DNA of 64,000 bases from Haematospirillum sp. H1815 (GCF_012102705.1 NZ_JAAVTA010000001.1:1-64000), one strand, 5' to 3'. Counted from the first letter of the stretch, positions 37,141 to 46,513 are shown. A program made the numbers and translations. Notes: a model not told the origin generated them from the letters alone.

Positions 37141-38412
37141 ATGCGTGTTCTGGTTCTTGGCGCCGGTGTGATCGGTGTCACAACAGCGTGGTACTTGTCT
37201 CGTGCCGGTCACGAGGTAGAGGTTCTTGACCGCCAGAAGGGGAGCGCCCTGGAGGCCAGTTATGCCAATGCAGGGGAAATATCACCGGGCTATGCCTCTC
37301 CGTGGGCGGCACCGGGCATTCCTCTCAAGGCCCTGTCATGGCTGTTCTCACGGCATGCGCCCCTGGTTCTCCACCCCGCTGTTGATCCGGACACTGTTGT
37401 TTGGATGGCGCGTGCCTTGGCCAACTGCAATCCTTCCTCTTATGATACCAACAAGGCCCGTATGGTGCGTATCGCTGAATACTCGCGGGATCTTCTGAAG
37501 GTGCTGCGGGCAGAAACCGGGATTACGTATGACGAGCGTATGCTTGGAACCTTGCAGATTTTCCGTACGCAGGCTCAATTGGATGAGGCTTCCCGCGATT
37601 GTCGTGTTCTTGAACGCCATGGTGTGCGCCATGACATTCTGGATCAGGCCGGTTGTATCGCGGTTGAACCCGGGTTGGCACCCGTTCAGCACAAGATTAT
37701 TGGTGGTTTGCGCTTGCCGGGAGACGAGACTGGTGACTGTCTGAAGTTTACCCGGTCTCTTGCCACCATGGCATCCGATGCGGGCGTTGTTTTTCGTCAT
37801 GGTGTGACGGTCAAGGCCTTGCAGGTGGATGCGACGCGGGTTACGGGTGTCCTGACATCTGAAGGCTTGATTATGGCTGATGCCTTTGTGCTGGCTTTGG
37901 GGAGTTCATCGCCTCTTGTCGCCCGCGAGATTGGTATTTATCTGCCGATAGCCCCTGTAAAAGGGTATTCCATCACCTTGCCCGTGCTCAACGAGAATGT
38001 TGCGCCGCGTTCCACCATTATGGATGAGACATACAAGGTGGCGGTGACCCGTTTGGGGGATCGTATCCGTGCTGCGGGAACGGCAGAACTGGCTGGGTAT
38101 GATTTGACGCTTTCTCCGCGTCGTGTTCGTACGATCCGGCATGTGGTGCGGGATTTGTTCCCTGATGCCGGCATGGTGGACTATGCAGATGCTTGGTGCG
38201 GCCTGCGTCCGATGACACCCGACGGAACCCCTGTTCTGGGTGGGTGCCGGTATGGCAACATGTGGATCAACACCGGACACGGAACCTTGGGCTGGACCAT
38301 GGCCTGTGGCTCGGCGCGGATTACGGCAGACCTTGTCAGTGGACGTTCTCCGGATATTGACATGGACGGTCTCAGCATTGCCCGTTACGGAGAACCGGAC
38401 CGTCCGATCTGA
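37141..38412 (+). CDS. dadA: D-amino acid dehydrogenase
   Basis: A 423-residue FAD-dependent dehydrogenase that oxidises D-amino acids (typically D-alanine) to 2-oxo acids and passes electrons to the respiratory chain at the membrane face. The N-terminal VLVLGAGVIGVTTAWYLSRAGHEVEVLDR is the dinucleotide fold (positions 3 onwards), and NAGEISPGYASPWAAPGIP and the C-terminal GLRPMTPDGTPVLGG and NTGHGTLGWTMACGSA are hallmark DadA stretches. The ATG at 37141 has GGGAG 5 nt upstream. No alanine racemase gene is adjacent. It is convergent with phr, the stop codons touching. Confidence 0.94.
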   Translation: MRVLVLGAGVIGVTTAWYLSRAGHEVEVLDRQKGSALEASYANAGEISPGYASPWAAPGIPLKALSWLFSRHAPLVLHPAVDPDTVVWMARALANCNPSSYDTNKARMVRIAEYSRDLLKVLRAETGITYDERMLGTLQIFRTQAQLDEASRDCRVLERHGVRHDILDQAGCIAVEPGLAPVQHKIIGGLRLPGDETGDCLKFTRSLATMASDAGVVFRHGVTVKALQVDATRVTGVLTSEGLIMADAFVLALGSSSPLVAREIGIYLPIAPVKGYSITLPVLNENVAPRSTIMDETYKVAVTRLGDRIRAAGTAELAGYDLTLSPRRVRTIRHVVRDLFPDAGMVDYADAWCGLRPMTPDGTPVLGGCRYGNMWINTGHGTLGWTMACGSARITADLVSGRSPDIDMDGLSIARYGEPDRPI

Positions 38413-39828
38413 TCAGGTGGCTGTATCGAGAGCCTTCAAGGCTGCAAGGGCACGGTCGCGCGCATGCCCATGGTTGACAATGGGAGGTGGGTAGGCACTG
38501 CGCGCAAACAGGTCATCGGGGTCAACAGGGTGCTGGACAGACCGTGCGTTCCGGGTTCGTAACTCGGGAATCCAGCGGCGCACATACGTACCGGCAGGAT
38601 CGAATTTTTCACCCTGTAGGACCGGATTGAAAATACGGAAGAACGGAGCCGCATCGGCGCCACAGCCGGCTACCCACTGCCAGTTGCCCGGATTATTGGC
38701 AGGGCAGGCATCAACCAGTGTATCCCAGAACCAGTCTTCCCCTTTTTGCCACGGCACCAGCAGATCTTTCACCAGAAAGGAGCCAACGACCATGCGTACG
38801 CGGTTGTGCATCCAGCCTGTGTGCCATAGCTCCCGCATGCCGGCATCTACAATGGGGTAGCCGGTCTGGCCACGACACCAGAGCCGGAATGCTTTTGGGT
38901 CATCCTGCCAGGGGAATCTGCAGAATTCCGGTCGCAGCGGTTCTGTATGCAGGGACGGGTGCTGGAACAGTATGTGATGATTGAATTCCCGCCATCCGAC
39001 TTCTGAAAGGAACTTCAGGCCTTTCTCGCCCACAGCTCCCAACGTTGCATCCCATATCCGGCGGACAGAAATTTCCCCGAACCGCAAATGGGCCGACAGG
39101 CGCGATGTTGCCGCCCGGTCCGGAAAGTCACGGCCCGTGGCATAGTCATCGATGACACCGTCCAGAAAATGCCCGAGGCGTTGGAAGGCACCGTCTTCTC
39201 CCGGTTCCCAGGTGTCCCGCAGCCCCTGTGTCCAGTCCGGTCCTGATGTGGGGAGAAGACCGAAATCCTGCAGGTTTGAACCGCTTGTACGGGAGACGTG
39301 TGCAGGCCGTATCTGCGATGGTACGTCCAGCGGTTTGTGTGGTGGATGGAGTGTTGACAGTGTCTTCCAGAATGGTGTGAAGACACGGAATCGTCCCCCG
39401 GCCTTGTTACGTACAGCACCGGGATCGGCGATCAAGCCGGAGCGCGTCATGACGCCCTGTATGGAACGGGACTTCAGGGCGTCTTGTACTGCGTTGTCCT
39501 GTGCCGTCATCCACGGTGTGTGGCCTTCATTCCAGAAAACAGCGCCGGCATTCAACGCCTTGGCAACAGACAGGATTTCTGTCGCACTTCTGCCCTGACG
39601 CAAGATCAGAGTCACGCCATGGCGGGCAAGCTGGTCTGTCAGGCTTTTCAGGCTGTGATGCAGCCACCAGCGTGATGCAGCCCCAAGCGGGCGGCCGTCA
39701 CTGTCCGGATCCAGAACAAAGACTCCTGCGACAGGGGATCCACTTTCGATGGCGGCAACAAGGGCGGGATGATCATCCAGGCGCAGGTCATAGCGAAACC
39801 AGACCAGGGCAGGGGAATGCGTGTTCAT
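38413..39828 (-). CDS. phrB: Deoxyribodipyrimidine photolyase
   Basis: A 471-residue DNA photolyase/cryptochrome family protein that repairs cyclobutane pyrimidine dimers with light. The N-terminal antenna-binding alpha/beta domain starts ALVWFRYDLRLDDHPAL; the FAD domain contains RAATSRLSAHLRFGEIS, WMHNRVRMVVGSFLVKDLL, the DNA-binding WFWDTLVDACPANNPGNWQW and the PFFRIFNP segment. The length is typical for a CPD class I photolyase. An in-frame ATG at 39840 adds four residues. It is convergent with dadA. Confidence 0.95.
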   Translation of the reverse strand: MNTHSPALVWFRYDLRLDDHPALVAAIESGSPVAGVFVLDPDSDGRPLGAASRWWLHHSLKSLTDQLARHGVTLILRQGRSATEILSVAKALNAGAVFWNEGHTPWMTAQDNAVQDALKSRSIQGVMTRSGLIADPGAVRNKAGGRFRVFTPFWKTLSTLHPPHKPLDVPSQIRPAHVSRTSGSNLQDFGLLPTSGPDWTQGLRDTWEPGEDGAFQRLGHFLDGVIDDYATGRDFPDRAATSRLSAHLRFGEISVRRIWDATLGAVGEKGLKFLSEVGWREFNHHILFQHPSLHTEPLRPEFCRFPWQDDPKAFRLWCRGQTGYPIVDAGMRELWHTGWMHNRVRMVVGSFLVKDLLVPWQKGEDWFWDTLVDACPANNPGNWQWVAGCGADAAPFFRIFNPVLQGEKFDPAGTYVRRWIPELRTRNARSVQHPVDPDDLFARSAYPPPIVNHGHARDRALAALKALDTAT

Positions 39829-39878
39829 GGAGAGATCCATCGTGACGGGAACATGCGGCTGGCAATGATATATAGCTA

Positions 39879-40298
39879 TTATCCGGCTGTTTGTGGCGGG
39901 GTCATATTACCGCGAAGCATACGGATTGTATGAGAGAGGCTGGCTTGATCATAAGGTTCGGGGCGGACAACACCCCATACAGGATCGGGCCATGCCGGGT
40001 CATCGTGAAAACGGGCAATCACATGCACGTGCAGCTGGGGCACCTGGTTTCCCAAGGCGGCCACATTAATCTTGTCCGCCTTGGTTGCGTCTTCCAGCAG
40101 ACGTGCTGCCAGCGCCATTTCATGGACCAGGCGAGTACGATCCTCCGGTGACAGATGGTGCAGCTCACGGACATCTTCCCGTTGGGGGACCAAGATCAGC
40201 CAAGGGTACGTACGATTATTCATCAGCAGAACCCGGCTCAGGGGCCAGACCGCAATCTCAACGGTATCGGCTTCAAGGCGGGGGTGCAGCCTGAACAT
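39879..40298 (-). CDS. HIT-family hydrolase
   Basis: A 139-residue histidine-triad protein. The triad is in NQVPQLHVHVIARF and is followed by the alphaproteobacterial-type DPAWPDPVWG. HIT proteins hydrolyse nucleoside phosphoramidates, Ap4A or related nucleotides. The ATG at 40298 has AAAGAG about 6 nt upstream; two earlier in-frame ATGs (40313, 40337) lack one. It lies upstream of phr on the same strand, with a gap of about 50 bp, so the two may be cotranscribed. The substrate is unknown. Confidence 0.88.
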   Translation of the reverse strand: MFRLHPRLEADTVEIAVWPLSRVLLMNNRTYPWLILVPQREDVRELHHLSPEDRTRLVHEMALAARLLEDATKADKINVAALGNQVPQLHVHVIARFHDDPAWPDPVWGVVRPEPYDQASLSHTIRMLRGNMTPPQTAG

Positions 40299-40420
40299 TG
40301 TGTGCTCTTTCATGGTGCTGTGACGCTTGCAGTCCATGCTGCCCTAATGAGGTTGTTTTGTCACGGGAAAGCCTGCAAAACAATTCTGTATGCCCATGGT
40401 CCTGGATGCTGGAATGAGGA

Positions 40421-40477
40421 ACCCCCGCCATTCCTGAAGACCCTGGGGGAGATATGGGTCTCAGGCTTGGCGGGGGT
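40421..40477. repeat. Long nested stem-loop in intergenic DNA
   Basis: A 57-nt segment folds into a strong composite hairpin: the outer 10 bp (40421-40430 with 40468-40477) encloses 5 bp (40433-40437 with 40461-40465) and another 5 bp (40439-40443 with 40456-40460), with a 12-nt loop. It lies between the STAS gene end and the HIT gene start, both on the minus strand. There is no T-run, so a simple terminator is not certain; an untranslated structured RNA or processing site is possible. Confidence 0.6.
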
Positions 40478-40508
40478 GGGCAGAAGGTTTTACCCCTCTG
40501 CCGGTATT

Positions 40509-40841
40509 TCAGTGCACCGCTGGTCCGGGTGCGTATGTCTCTATCATCCTGACCTGGCTATCCAGTCCGACCAGGGACAGCAGGCCCCTTGGCTGACCGG
40601 GTGGGCACAGCAGTGTCAGTGCCCGACCACTGGAAACCAGGCGTTGGTTCAGCGCGATGATCAACCCGATTGCGGCGGCGTCTATGACCGCTACGCTGCT
40701 CAGATCAAGGGTTACGTCCTGTTTTGCGTCTTGGCTGATGCCTATAAGCACCGGCAGAACGCTGTCCAGGGTCGAGAGGGTCAGGTCACCTATTACAACA
40801 GCAATAATGTCTTGGTGGCTGTTGAGCAGGGTAACGGACAT
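40509..40841 (-). CDS. STAS-domain protein lacking the usual phospho-serine
   Basis: A 110-residue single STAS domain, the fold of anti-sigma factor antagonists such as SpoIIAA/RsbV. The helix after the central strand normally carries a serine or threonine in DSSG; here it reads LSSVAVIDAAAIGLI, so the classical phosphorylation residue is alanine. AAGGAG is 7 nt before the ATG at 40841. STAS-only proteins also work with MlaB-type lipid transport or as adaptors of anti-sigma systems. No partner kinase gene is beside it. The ExoD-like gene upstream is on the same strand. Confidence 0.75.
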   Translation of the reverse strand: MSVTLLNSHQDIIAVVIGDLTLSTLDSVLPVLIGISQDAKQDVTLDLSSVAVIDAAAIGLIIALNQRLVSSGRALTLLCPPGQPRGLLSLVGLDSQVRMIETYAPGPAVH

Positions 40842-41006
40842 CTCTCTGTACTCCTTCATCGGCTTGCCCATATCAGAGCAAGCCCGATGCCAGGCTTTGG
40901 AAGCCTTTTATATCAAGGTATTATTGGTTCTATGTGTACTGAGGCCCCCGCTGCATTCGCAGGTTGCGACGCGCTTCGGGGCCTGTTTTGCGGGATATGG
41001 GATCAT

Positions 41007-41630
41007 TCAGGCAAAAAGCCCTATGACGGCGGTGCCGCCAAAAAGAATAAGCCCTGAGAAAACCATAAGAGCGATTAATGACAGAGACCATGCAATCAAA
41101 AGGACTATCCCGTCACGCTCAAAAAGCCCGAGCCCCAGCAGGCAGAGGATGATTCCCAAGGGGATATTGGTAAAGGGAACTGGAAGGAGAAGAAGGGCAG
41201 ATACAATAACCATCATAATGCCTGTCAATCTTTCTCCTGCAGTTGATGAGAGCCACGGCAAACGATAGCGCAGGATTTTTTCAACTTTTCTCATCCTGGG
41301 TAGAATGACGGCAAGTGACTTTTTCCATGTCTCCAGATCAATCGATTGACGGCTGAGAACGGCTGGAAGCCATGGTCTTTTCTGCCCGGCTGCCAGTTGT
41401 AAACTTATAACCAGCAGGGGGGCCCCGAACACAAGGCCAAAACCCGGTATCGGCATAGGAATAAGGCAGGGAAATGCCAAGGCCAGAACGATGACACCCC
41501 ATGCCCGGTCATCAAGGACCCGTGTAATATCACCGATACAGATTCGTGAAGAGCCAGCTGGTGGTGAAAGGGCTTCCAGGGCTTGGGAGGCTGGAATGTG
41601 GCGGTGGGAGCGCGGTTGATCAAAGGACAT
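41007..41630 (-). CDS. exoD: ExoD-family membrane protein
   Basis: A 207-residue protein of the ExoD family, first linked to exopolysaccharide synthesis and alkaline tolerance in Sinorhizobium. The N-terminus is hydrophilic, followed by ITRVLDDRAWGVIVLALAFPCLIP and PIPGFGLVFGAPLLV, which match the family, and hydrophobic segments near the C-terminus (LTGIMMVIVSALLLL; LLGLGL...; LIAWSLSLIALMVFSGLIL). I chose the ATG at 41630 (MSFDQP) with AGG 9 nt upstream; the frame continues to 41771 but the additional residues are Cys/His-rich and unlike the family. Confidence 0.78.
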   Translation of the reverse strand: MSFDQPRSHRHIPASQALEALSPPAGSSRICIGDITRVLDDRAWGVIVLALAFPCLIPMPIPGFGLVFGAPLLVISLQLAAGQKRPWLPAVLSRQSIDLETWKKSLAVILPRMRKVEKILRYRLPWLSSTAGERLTGIMMVIVSALLLLPVPFTNIPLGIILCLLGLGLFERDGIVLLIAWSLSLIALMVFSGLILFGGTAVIGLFA

Positions 41631-41992
41631 GCAGAAACCTGGGTTATCGCAGTTCAGGTACGTTGTAGTGTGCTGCGTGATGGGAGACGGGAGAAAACAG
41701 AGCACGTTTTTACGGTATTCTTCAAGCCTGTGCACCTTATGAATACAATCTGTACAGTTTCTGTGGAACAAATCATCTTAACATGCAGAAAATTTGCCTT
41801 CATGCATTTTATGAACATATTCTTACTGGTCTGATCAGTGAAATTGTTTCTCAGTAATAATACTGATGTGGAGTATTTAATGTATTTGTGATTGTATTCA
41901 TGGCTCTGTGCTGTTCCTTTCTCGGGGAGAGGCAGATTGTGCTTCAAAAGTGTTTCTGGTGTGTTTGATGTCTTTGCATCATGGGAGGGGAT
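41631..41992. other. AT-rich intergenic region with dyads
   Basis: This 362-bp gap between the divergent exoD and repeat-protein genes is visibly richer in A and T than its surroundings. It holds the palindromic TCAGTA-ATAA-TACTGA (41851-41866) and CTGATCAG (41831-41838), about 130-160 bp before the repeat-protein start. These could be operator sites. I found no small gene. Confidence 0.5.
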
Positions 41993-44278
41993 ATGGGCAC
42001 GGATCATGACACAACTCTGCATGCTGCTGTCAGCGCTGGACGCTCTTTGTCAGATGGTGATGCGGATGGTAACGCTCCCGGTATGTCCTATATTCCTTAT
42101 CCTGCCGACTCTGTCTGGGAATGGCGCATTCCACACATGCAAGGTGCGGGAAATACAGCCGTCTATGGCGTTCAGGCTGATCGTCTTTCTTTTACCATCG
42201 ATGGGCATAGCTATCATATTACACGTGGCTCGGGTCCCAAGTTCTGGGACATTAATCGTCTCGCCGAAGATATGGAGACTGCGCTCAGCGGAAGCATGCA
42301 TGAGGCGGCAAAGATCAAGGTTGCCCCGGATGGCCATTCTCTTCGGTTTATGAATATGGGGAATGTCCGTATTGGCAAAATCCTAGCTCACCGCGATGAT
42401 ACTGGAAATACAACAGAATTTCGTTTTAAGCCTGGTGAATTCAGGGTCATGCTGGGCGATAATCCACCACCTGAAGGGCCTGGCCGTGTCCCGCCACCTG
42501 TGCAGCATGCGCATGCATCTTTTCCGGGGCCTGATAGCGGGGCTGTATCCACGATGACATTCAGGTTGCCTCCGTTATCCGATGGCCTCTCCCCAAAAGG
42601 CATGCAGTTCAAGATTGGTGGCCATGATGTCAATATTACCTTTGCCGGTGAGCAGGATGTTTTGGGGCTATTCGCCAAGGCCCGTTTCGAGATTGCTGCC
42701 GACAGCAATGGTGTCCTTACTATAAAAACAACGACCAAGGCTCCCATGGGGTCCGGAGAGGTCATTCTGGCCAGGCCACCTGTTGCATTACAGATCCGGG
42801 ACGGTGAACCTGGCGGCCTTGCGCTGGATCCTGTTCCATCTTCGATAACGCTTTCTGAGCTTTGGCCATCAAGTGTATGGAATGGTAGTGGGGAGGAACC
42901 TCTCAACCTCCATATTGTTTTACGTAAGGGAGATATACTGAGGGAATCTGTTCACATTGCGGTCAACTGTCGTGAAAGCCTCAGCTCTGACCAGCTGGTT
43001 GAGATCCTTAATCAGGCATTTGCGCGGGACCCTCATGAACTTGTTGCCTCACTGGACAGTCATAACAGGCTCGTTATCAGTAGTCCGGAGGGATTTATCT
43101 TTGAGCGTGTGACGCTTGTCATACCTGATGGGCGTGGTCAAGGTGATACAATTGGTGCCCAGACTGAATCCGGCGAGCCCGGTATCGTCCCCCCGCAGGA
43201 TACATCGTATCGTCATTTGAACGAGCCTGCCTTGCAGAGAACCCTGCGTCTTGACCGGCAGTATCACGAGAGCGACGAGGGTTATGATCCTGACGCAACT
43301 CCTGATCTGAATCAGGATGCACCGTCCTTGCCCGGCGCATCCCGTATACTGCAGCACGATGGCGCGATGGCATATGCACAGCCATCTCTTGCACGGTTTG
43401 ACCTTTCAGGTAACAGTATGACGATGTCGGGGGCTGGCAATTCTGCGCTGGACACAAGGCCGGATTTGCTGATCGTGAACCTGCAGTTTCAGATCGGTGA
43501 TGAGTCCGTTACGGTTCGGGATACGTTTGCGACGCTTAAAGAAATCCAGCAAGCAGTCAACGATGCGATTCGGAGCAGGCCCGGGTTGGAGAATACCCTG
43601 GCAAAAATCAGTGATGGTGCCTTGGTTATCGAGAATGCCGCGGCACAACCTTTTACGGCGGCTCATTGGTCTGTAACGCCGGCAATCGTATGGTCACCCG
43701 ATATTCTGGACCGTGTGGATGGGCGTATGGCTTCAGATGCTGTGCCGTCTACAGCCTTCCTTGATATTGGCGCGTATTCTGGGCATGCCTTGTCACTGCC
43801 GTTTGAGTTTATCCACCCTGTTCTCAGTTCACCAGGTGTTCTGCATATTCAGGCACAGTCATGGCGTACGCCAACTGAACTGGCTAATGTGATAACGCAG
43901 GCCGGCTCTGTACATGGCATCACGGCATCTTTCCTCGTTGAGAACAATATTGGGAAGATTGTTTTACAAGATCAGCATGGGCGTGATTTCCGGGCTGAGC
44001 GGATGACGGTTTCTGTCGAAATGCCTGATGAAAAGCACGCAGGTTTTGCTGGTGTCTGCATGCCTTCTCCTCATGGATATGCTCCGGGCCCTATTACCTC
44101 GGATACTTCCAGGGACTGGATTGACCTTGATGCCATGGCATGCAGGACAGAAGAGCTGCCAACAATTGCTTCTGGCCTTGTAAAATCAGAGTTTGTCCAG
44201 GATGCCTTCGAGCTTTTACCTGATGGTATGAAAGCAGCCGTAGCCTTTTTTGTACCAGAGTTTGTAGAGCTGCTTTGA
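41993..44278 (+). CDS. Large protein with five hook-IN-like repeat units; family unknown
   Basis: A 761-residue protein that I do not recognise. It has no signal peptide and no membrane segment. Five stretches share one pattern: a strand pair of the type xFxIxGxxxxI, a helix of the form LxxLxxxIxxA, then Axxxxxxx(G)xLxIxx. They lie near residues 60-132, 187-260, 303-378, 491-564 and 600-677; examples of the helix are LAEDMETAL, LVEILNQAF, IQQAVNDAI and LANVITQAG, and of the last strand LVISSP, LVIENA and IVLQDQ. This resembles the hook-IN motif of flagellins and FliD. A Pro/Asp/Glu-rich linker (about 380-470) divides the units. The ATG at 41993 has GGAGGGG upstream; an ATG at 41981 is also in frame. 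A MarR-type regulator faces it. Confidence 0.6.
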   Translation: MGTDHDTTLHAAVSAGRSLSDGDADGNAPGMSYIPYPADSVWEWRIPHMQGAGNTAVYGVQADRLSFTIDGHSYHITRGSGPKFWDINRLAEDMETALSGSMHEAAKIKVAPDGHSLRFMNMGNVRIGKILAHRDDTGNTTEFRFKPGEFRVMLGDNPPPEGPGRVPPPVQHAHASFPGPDSGAVSTMTFRLPPLSDGLSPKGMQFKIGGHDVNITFAGEQDVLGLFAKARFEIAADSNGVLTIKTTTKAPMGSGEVILARPPVALQIRDGEPGGLALDPVPSSITLSELWPSSVWNGSGEEPLNLHIVLRKGDILRESVHIAVNCRESLSSDQLVEILNQAFARDPHELVASLDSHNRLVISSPEGFIFERVTLVIPDGRGQGDTIGAQTESGEPGIVPPQDTSYRHLNEPALQRTLRLDRQYHESDEGYDPDATPDLNQDAPSLPGASRILQHDGAMAYAQPSLARFDLSGNSMTMSGAGNSALDTRPDLLIVNLQFQIGDESVTVRDTFATLKEIQQAVNDAIRSRPGLENTLAKISDGALVIENAAAQPFTAAHWSVTPAIVWSPDILDRVDGRMASDAVPSTAFLDIGAYSGHALSLPFEFIHPVLSSPGVLHIQAQSWRTPTELANVITQAGSVHGITASFLVENNIGKIVLQDQHGRDFRAERMTVSVEMPDEKHAGFAGVCMPSPHGYAPGPITSDTSRDWIDLDAMACRTEELPTIASGLVKSEFVQDAFELLPDGMKAAVAFFVPEFVELL

Positions 44279-44300
44279 CATTCCTTATACAGCAGCAGTG

Positions 44301-44336
44301 TTGATCCTGAGCGGTTTTTCCCCCGCTCAGGATCAA
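44301..44336. terminator. 14-bp inverted repeat between convergent genes
   Basis: TTGATCCTGAGCGG (44301-44314) and its exact complement (44323-44336) are separated by TTTTTCCC. It sits 22 bp past the repeat-protein stop and 10 bp before the end of the MarR gene. It is most simply a shared terminator, though a T-run outside the stem is missing. Confidence 0.65.
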
Positions 44337-44345
44337 GATACGCGG

Positions 44346-44912
44346 TTAGACCGATGATGCCGCCCGGGCAACTTGGTCATAGAACCCCGAAAGATCTCTT
44401 AATGCCGTTGCAAGATGGTGAAAGCCATTCCCGCTATCATTCTGTCGTTCAGCGGCGTCGCGTAGACACTTGGTTCGAATGGCAAGATAAGATCTACAGA
44501 CGGCTTCACCTTGTGTTGTTGTTCTGTAAAATCGCTCTTTACCGCGGCGCTCTCCCTCGACCAATCCCGACTTGAGCATCTTCTTCAGGGAGTAGTTGAC
44601 TGTATGTTGGTCTTCCACATTCAGGACAAAGCAAATGTCTGCCAGTCGTTTTGCCCGTCTGCGGTGATTAACACTGTGAAGAACCAGAATATCAAGTGGG
44701 CTGAAGTCTGGGTATCCAACGGCAGCCATGCACCGTGTAATCCAGCGATTGAACGCATTATGGGCAACGATCAAGCTGTATTCATGATCGCTTAACTGCC
44801 ATTCGTGACACAGGCTCTGTTCGTCATGTCCACAAACAGAGACCGGTATGTTGATATCAAACCGGTGTGTGATGGCTTCATCCGGCCGTGTTTGTTCCCT
44901 TGCTTCTCGCAC
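44346..44912 (-). CDS. MarR-family winged-helix transcriptional regulator
   Basis: A 188-residue protein with a MarR-type winged helix. Residues 70-140 show the recognition helix area FSPLDILVLHSVNHRRRAKRLADICF, then VNYSLKKMLKSGLVEGERRGKERFYRTT as the wing, and a long helical tail for dimerisation. It belongs to the longer proteobacterial type of predicted MarR regulators with an extended N-terminus (HEWQLSDHEYSLIVAHNAFNRW). The start is GTG, supported by GGAGG 9 nt upstream. It is convergent with the repeat-protein gene. Its ligand and targets are unknown; the repeat protein is a natural candidate. Confidence 0.8.
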   Translation of the reverse strand: MREAREQTRPDEAITHRFDINIPVSVCGHDEQSLCHEWQLSDHEYSLIVAHNAFNRWITRCMAAVGYPDFSPLDILVLHSVNHRRRAKRLADICFVLNVEDQHTVNYSLKKMLKSGLVEGERRGKERFYRTTTQGEAVCRSYLAIRTKCLRDAAERQNDSGNGFHHLATALRDLSGFYDQVARAASSV

Positions 44913-45226
44913 GAGACGTCCTCCTCTCTATACTGATTGTTTTTTATTTTCGTGCATTAGTTACACTTAATAGAGCCATCAATGACGATGTCTGCAAGGT
45001 AAAATCATAGGACATCACAAGTTTGCGGCGCGAATGTCGTGTTTGCTGGGCAACCGTGAGATTTTTTCCGGGAATAAGACAGTGGCGTCTTGCTGCAGGG
45101 GGAATCAGTTCAGCACTATGACCAACGGCATCTCATTCCGATTCGCAATTCGTGCTGGTTAATTGCAGGTTGGCATATGTGTTTTTTGTCGGTGCTTTAT
45201 TTGTGATGCTATAGATCTATCACCAT
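44913..45226. other. Intergenic region upstream of the marR-type gene
   Basis: This gap holds the promoter of the MarR-type gene (minus strand) and ends at the terminator of the nucleoside operon. TACTGAT at 44931-44937 matches one arm of the dyad before the repeat-protein gene. I see no further gene. Confidence 0.4.
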
Positions 45227-45261
45227 CTCACAAGGCCCGGATTTATACCGGGCCTTGTGAG
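45227..45261 (-). terminator. Terminator of the nucleoside operon
   Basis: A perfect 14-bp stem (CTCACAAGGCCCGG at 45227-45240 with 45248-45261) and a 7-nt loop ATTTATA stand right after the udp stop codon on the minus strand. It lacks a T-run but the stem is strong. Confidence 0.7.
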
Positions 45262-45265
45262 AGTG

Positions 45266-46039
45266 TCATGTAAGAATGCCTGCTGCCCGGACGACCACGG
45301 AAATGGCGGCTTGTTCCGTTCTTTTGATCATGTCAGATGAGGGCATTTCTTGTTCGGTTCGGTTCACGATTGCACCGGCCACCATACCGGCCTTTAGCCC
45401 CATAGCAGAGCACATGGTAAAGAGGGTCGCTGATTCCATCTCGTAATTCATAACATGCAGGGCCTGCCATTCCGAGAGTGACCCAGCCCATTGGCGGCGG
45501 ACATGCCCAGAGTAGGTATCATAGCGCTCTTGCCCTTGGTAAAAGGTATCCGAAGACGCCGTAATGCCAACGTGCAGGTTTACGTTTTCCTCTTTGGCAG
45601 CCCGGACCAAGGCTGTTGTACAGTCAAAGTCAGCCACAGCAGGGTAGCTGGCTGGTGCGAAGTGGTGACTTGCCCCATCCAGACGTACGGCACCAGTTGT
45701 CACCAGAATATCACCGACAGCAATATGCTTCTGTATGGCTCCTGTTGTGCCCACGCGCAGGAAGGTGCGGATGCCAAGCTGGGCCAGTTCCTCGACCGCG
45801 ATCGACGTAGACGGGCCGCCAATCCCCGTCGAGCAGACAACAATTGGTACCCCCTCAATCTCGCCCAGCCATGATGTGAATTCGCGGTGACTGGCTAGTG
45901 GGCGTGCATTTTCCATACGTTCGGCAATAAGGGGGCTGCGTCCCGGATCTCCCGGCAGAATAGCGACGGTTGCGCCTGCAAGCATGGACCGATTCAGGCC
46001 AAGATGAAAAACTTCGGGCTGGGTGCTGACATTGGACAT
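45266..46039 (-). CDS. udp: Uridine phosphorylase
   Basis: A 257-residue nucleoside phosphorylase that cleaves uridine (and often deoxyuridine) to uracil and (deoxy)ribose-1-phosphate. It matches the E. coli Udp closely along its length: [88 protein letters not shown] and AIVNRTEQE. The strong similarity to a gammaproteobacterial enzyme may mean transfer. It is the last gene of the nupC-deoC-deoB-cdd-udp operon; ribose-1-P from it goes to DeoB. Confidence 0.96.
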   Translation of the reverse strand: MSNVSTQPEVFHLGLNRSMLAGATVAILPGDPGRSPLIAERMENARPLASHREFTSWLGEIEGVPIVVCSTGIGGPSTSIAVEELAQLGIRTFLRVGTTGAIQKHIAVGDILVTTGAVRLDGASHHFAPASYPAVADFDCTTALVRAAKEENVNLHVGITASSDTFYQGQERYDTYSGHVRRQWAGSLSEWQALHVMNYEMESATLFTMCSAMGLKAGMVAGAIVNRTEQEMPSSDMIKRTEQAAISVVVRAAGILT

Positions 46040-46057
46040 GAGAACGGCACTTCCACT

Positions 46058-46513
<456 letters not shown>

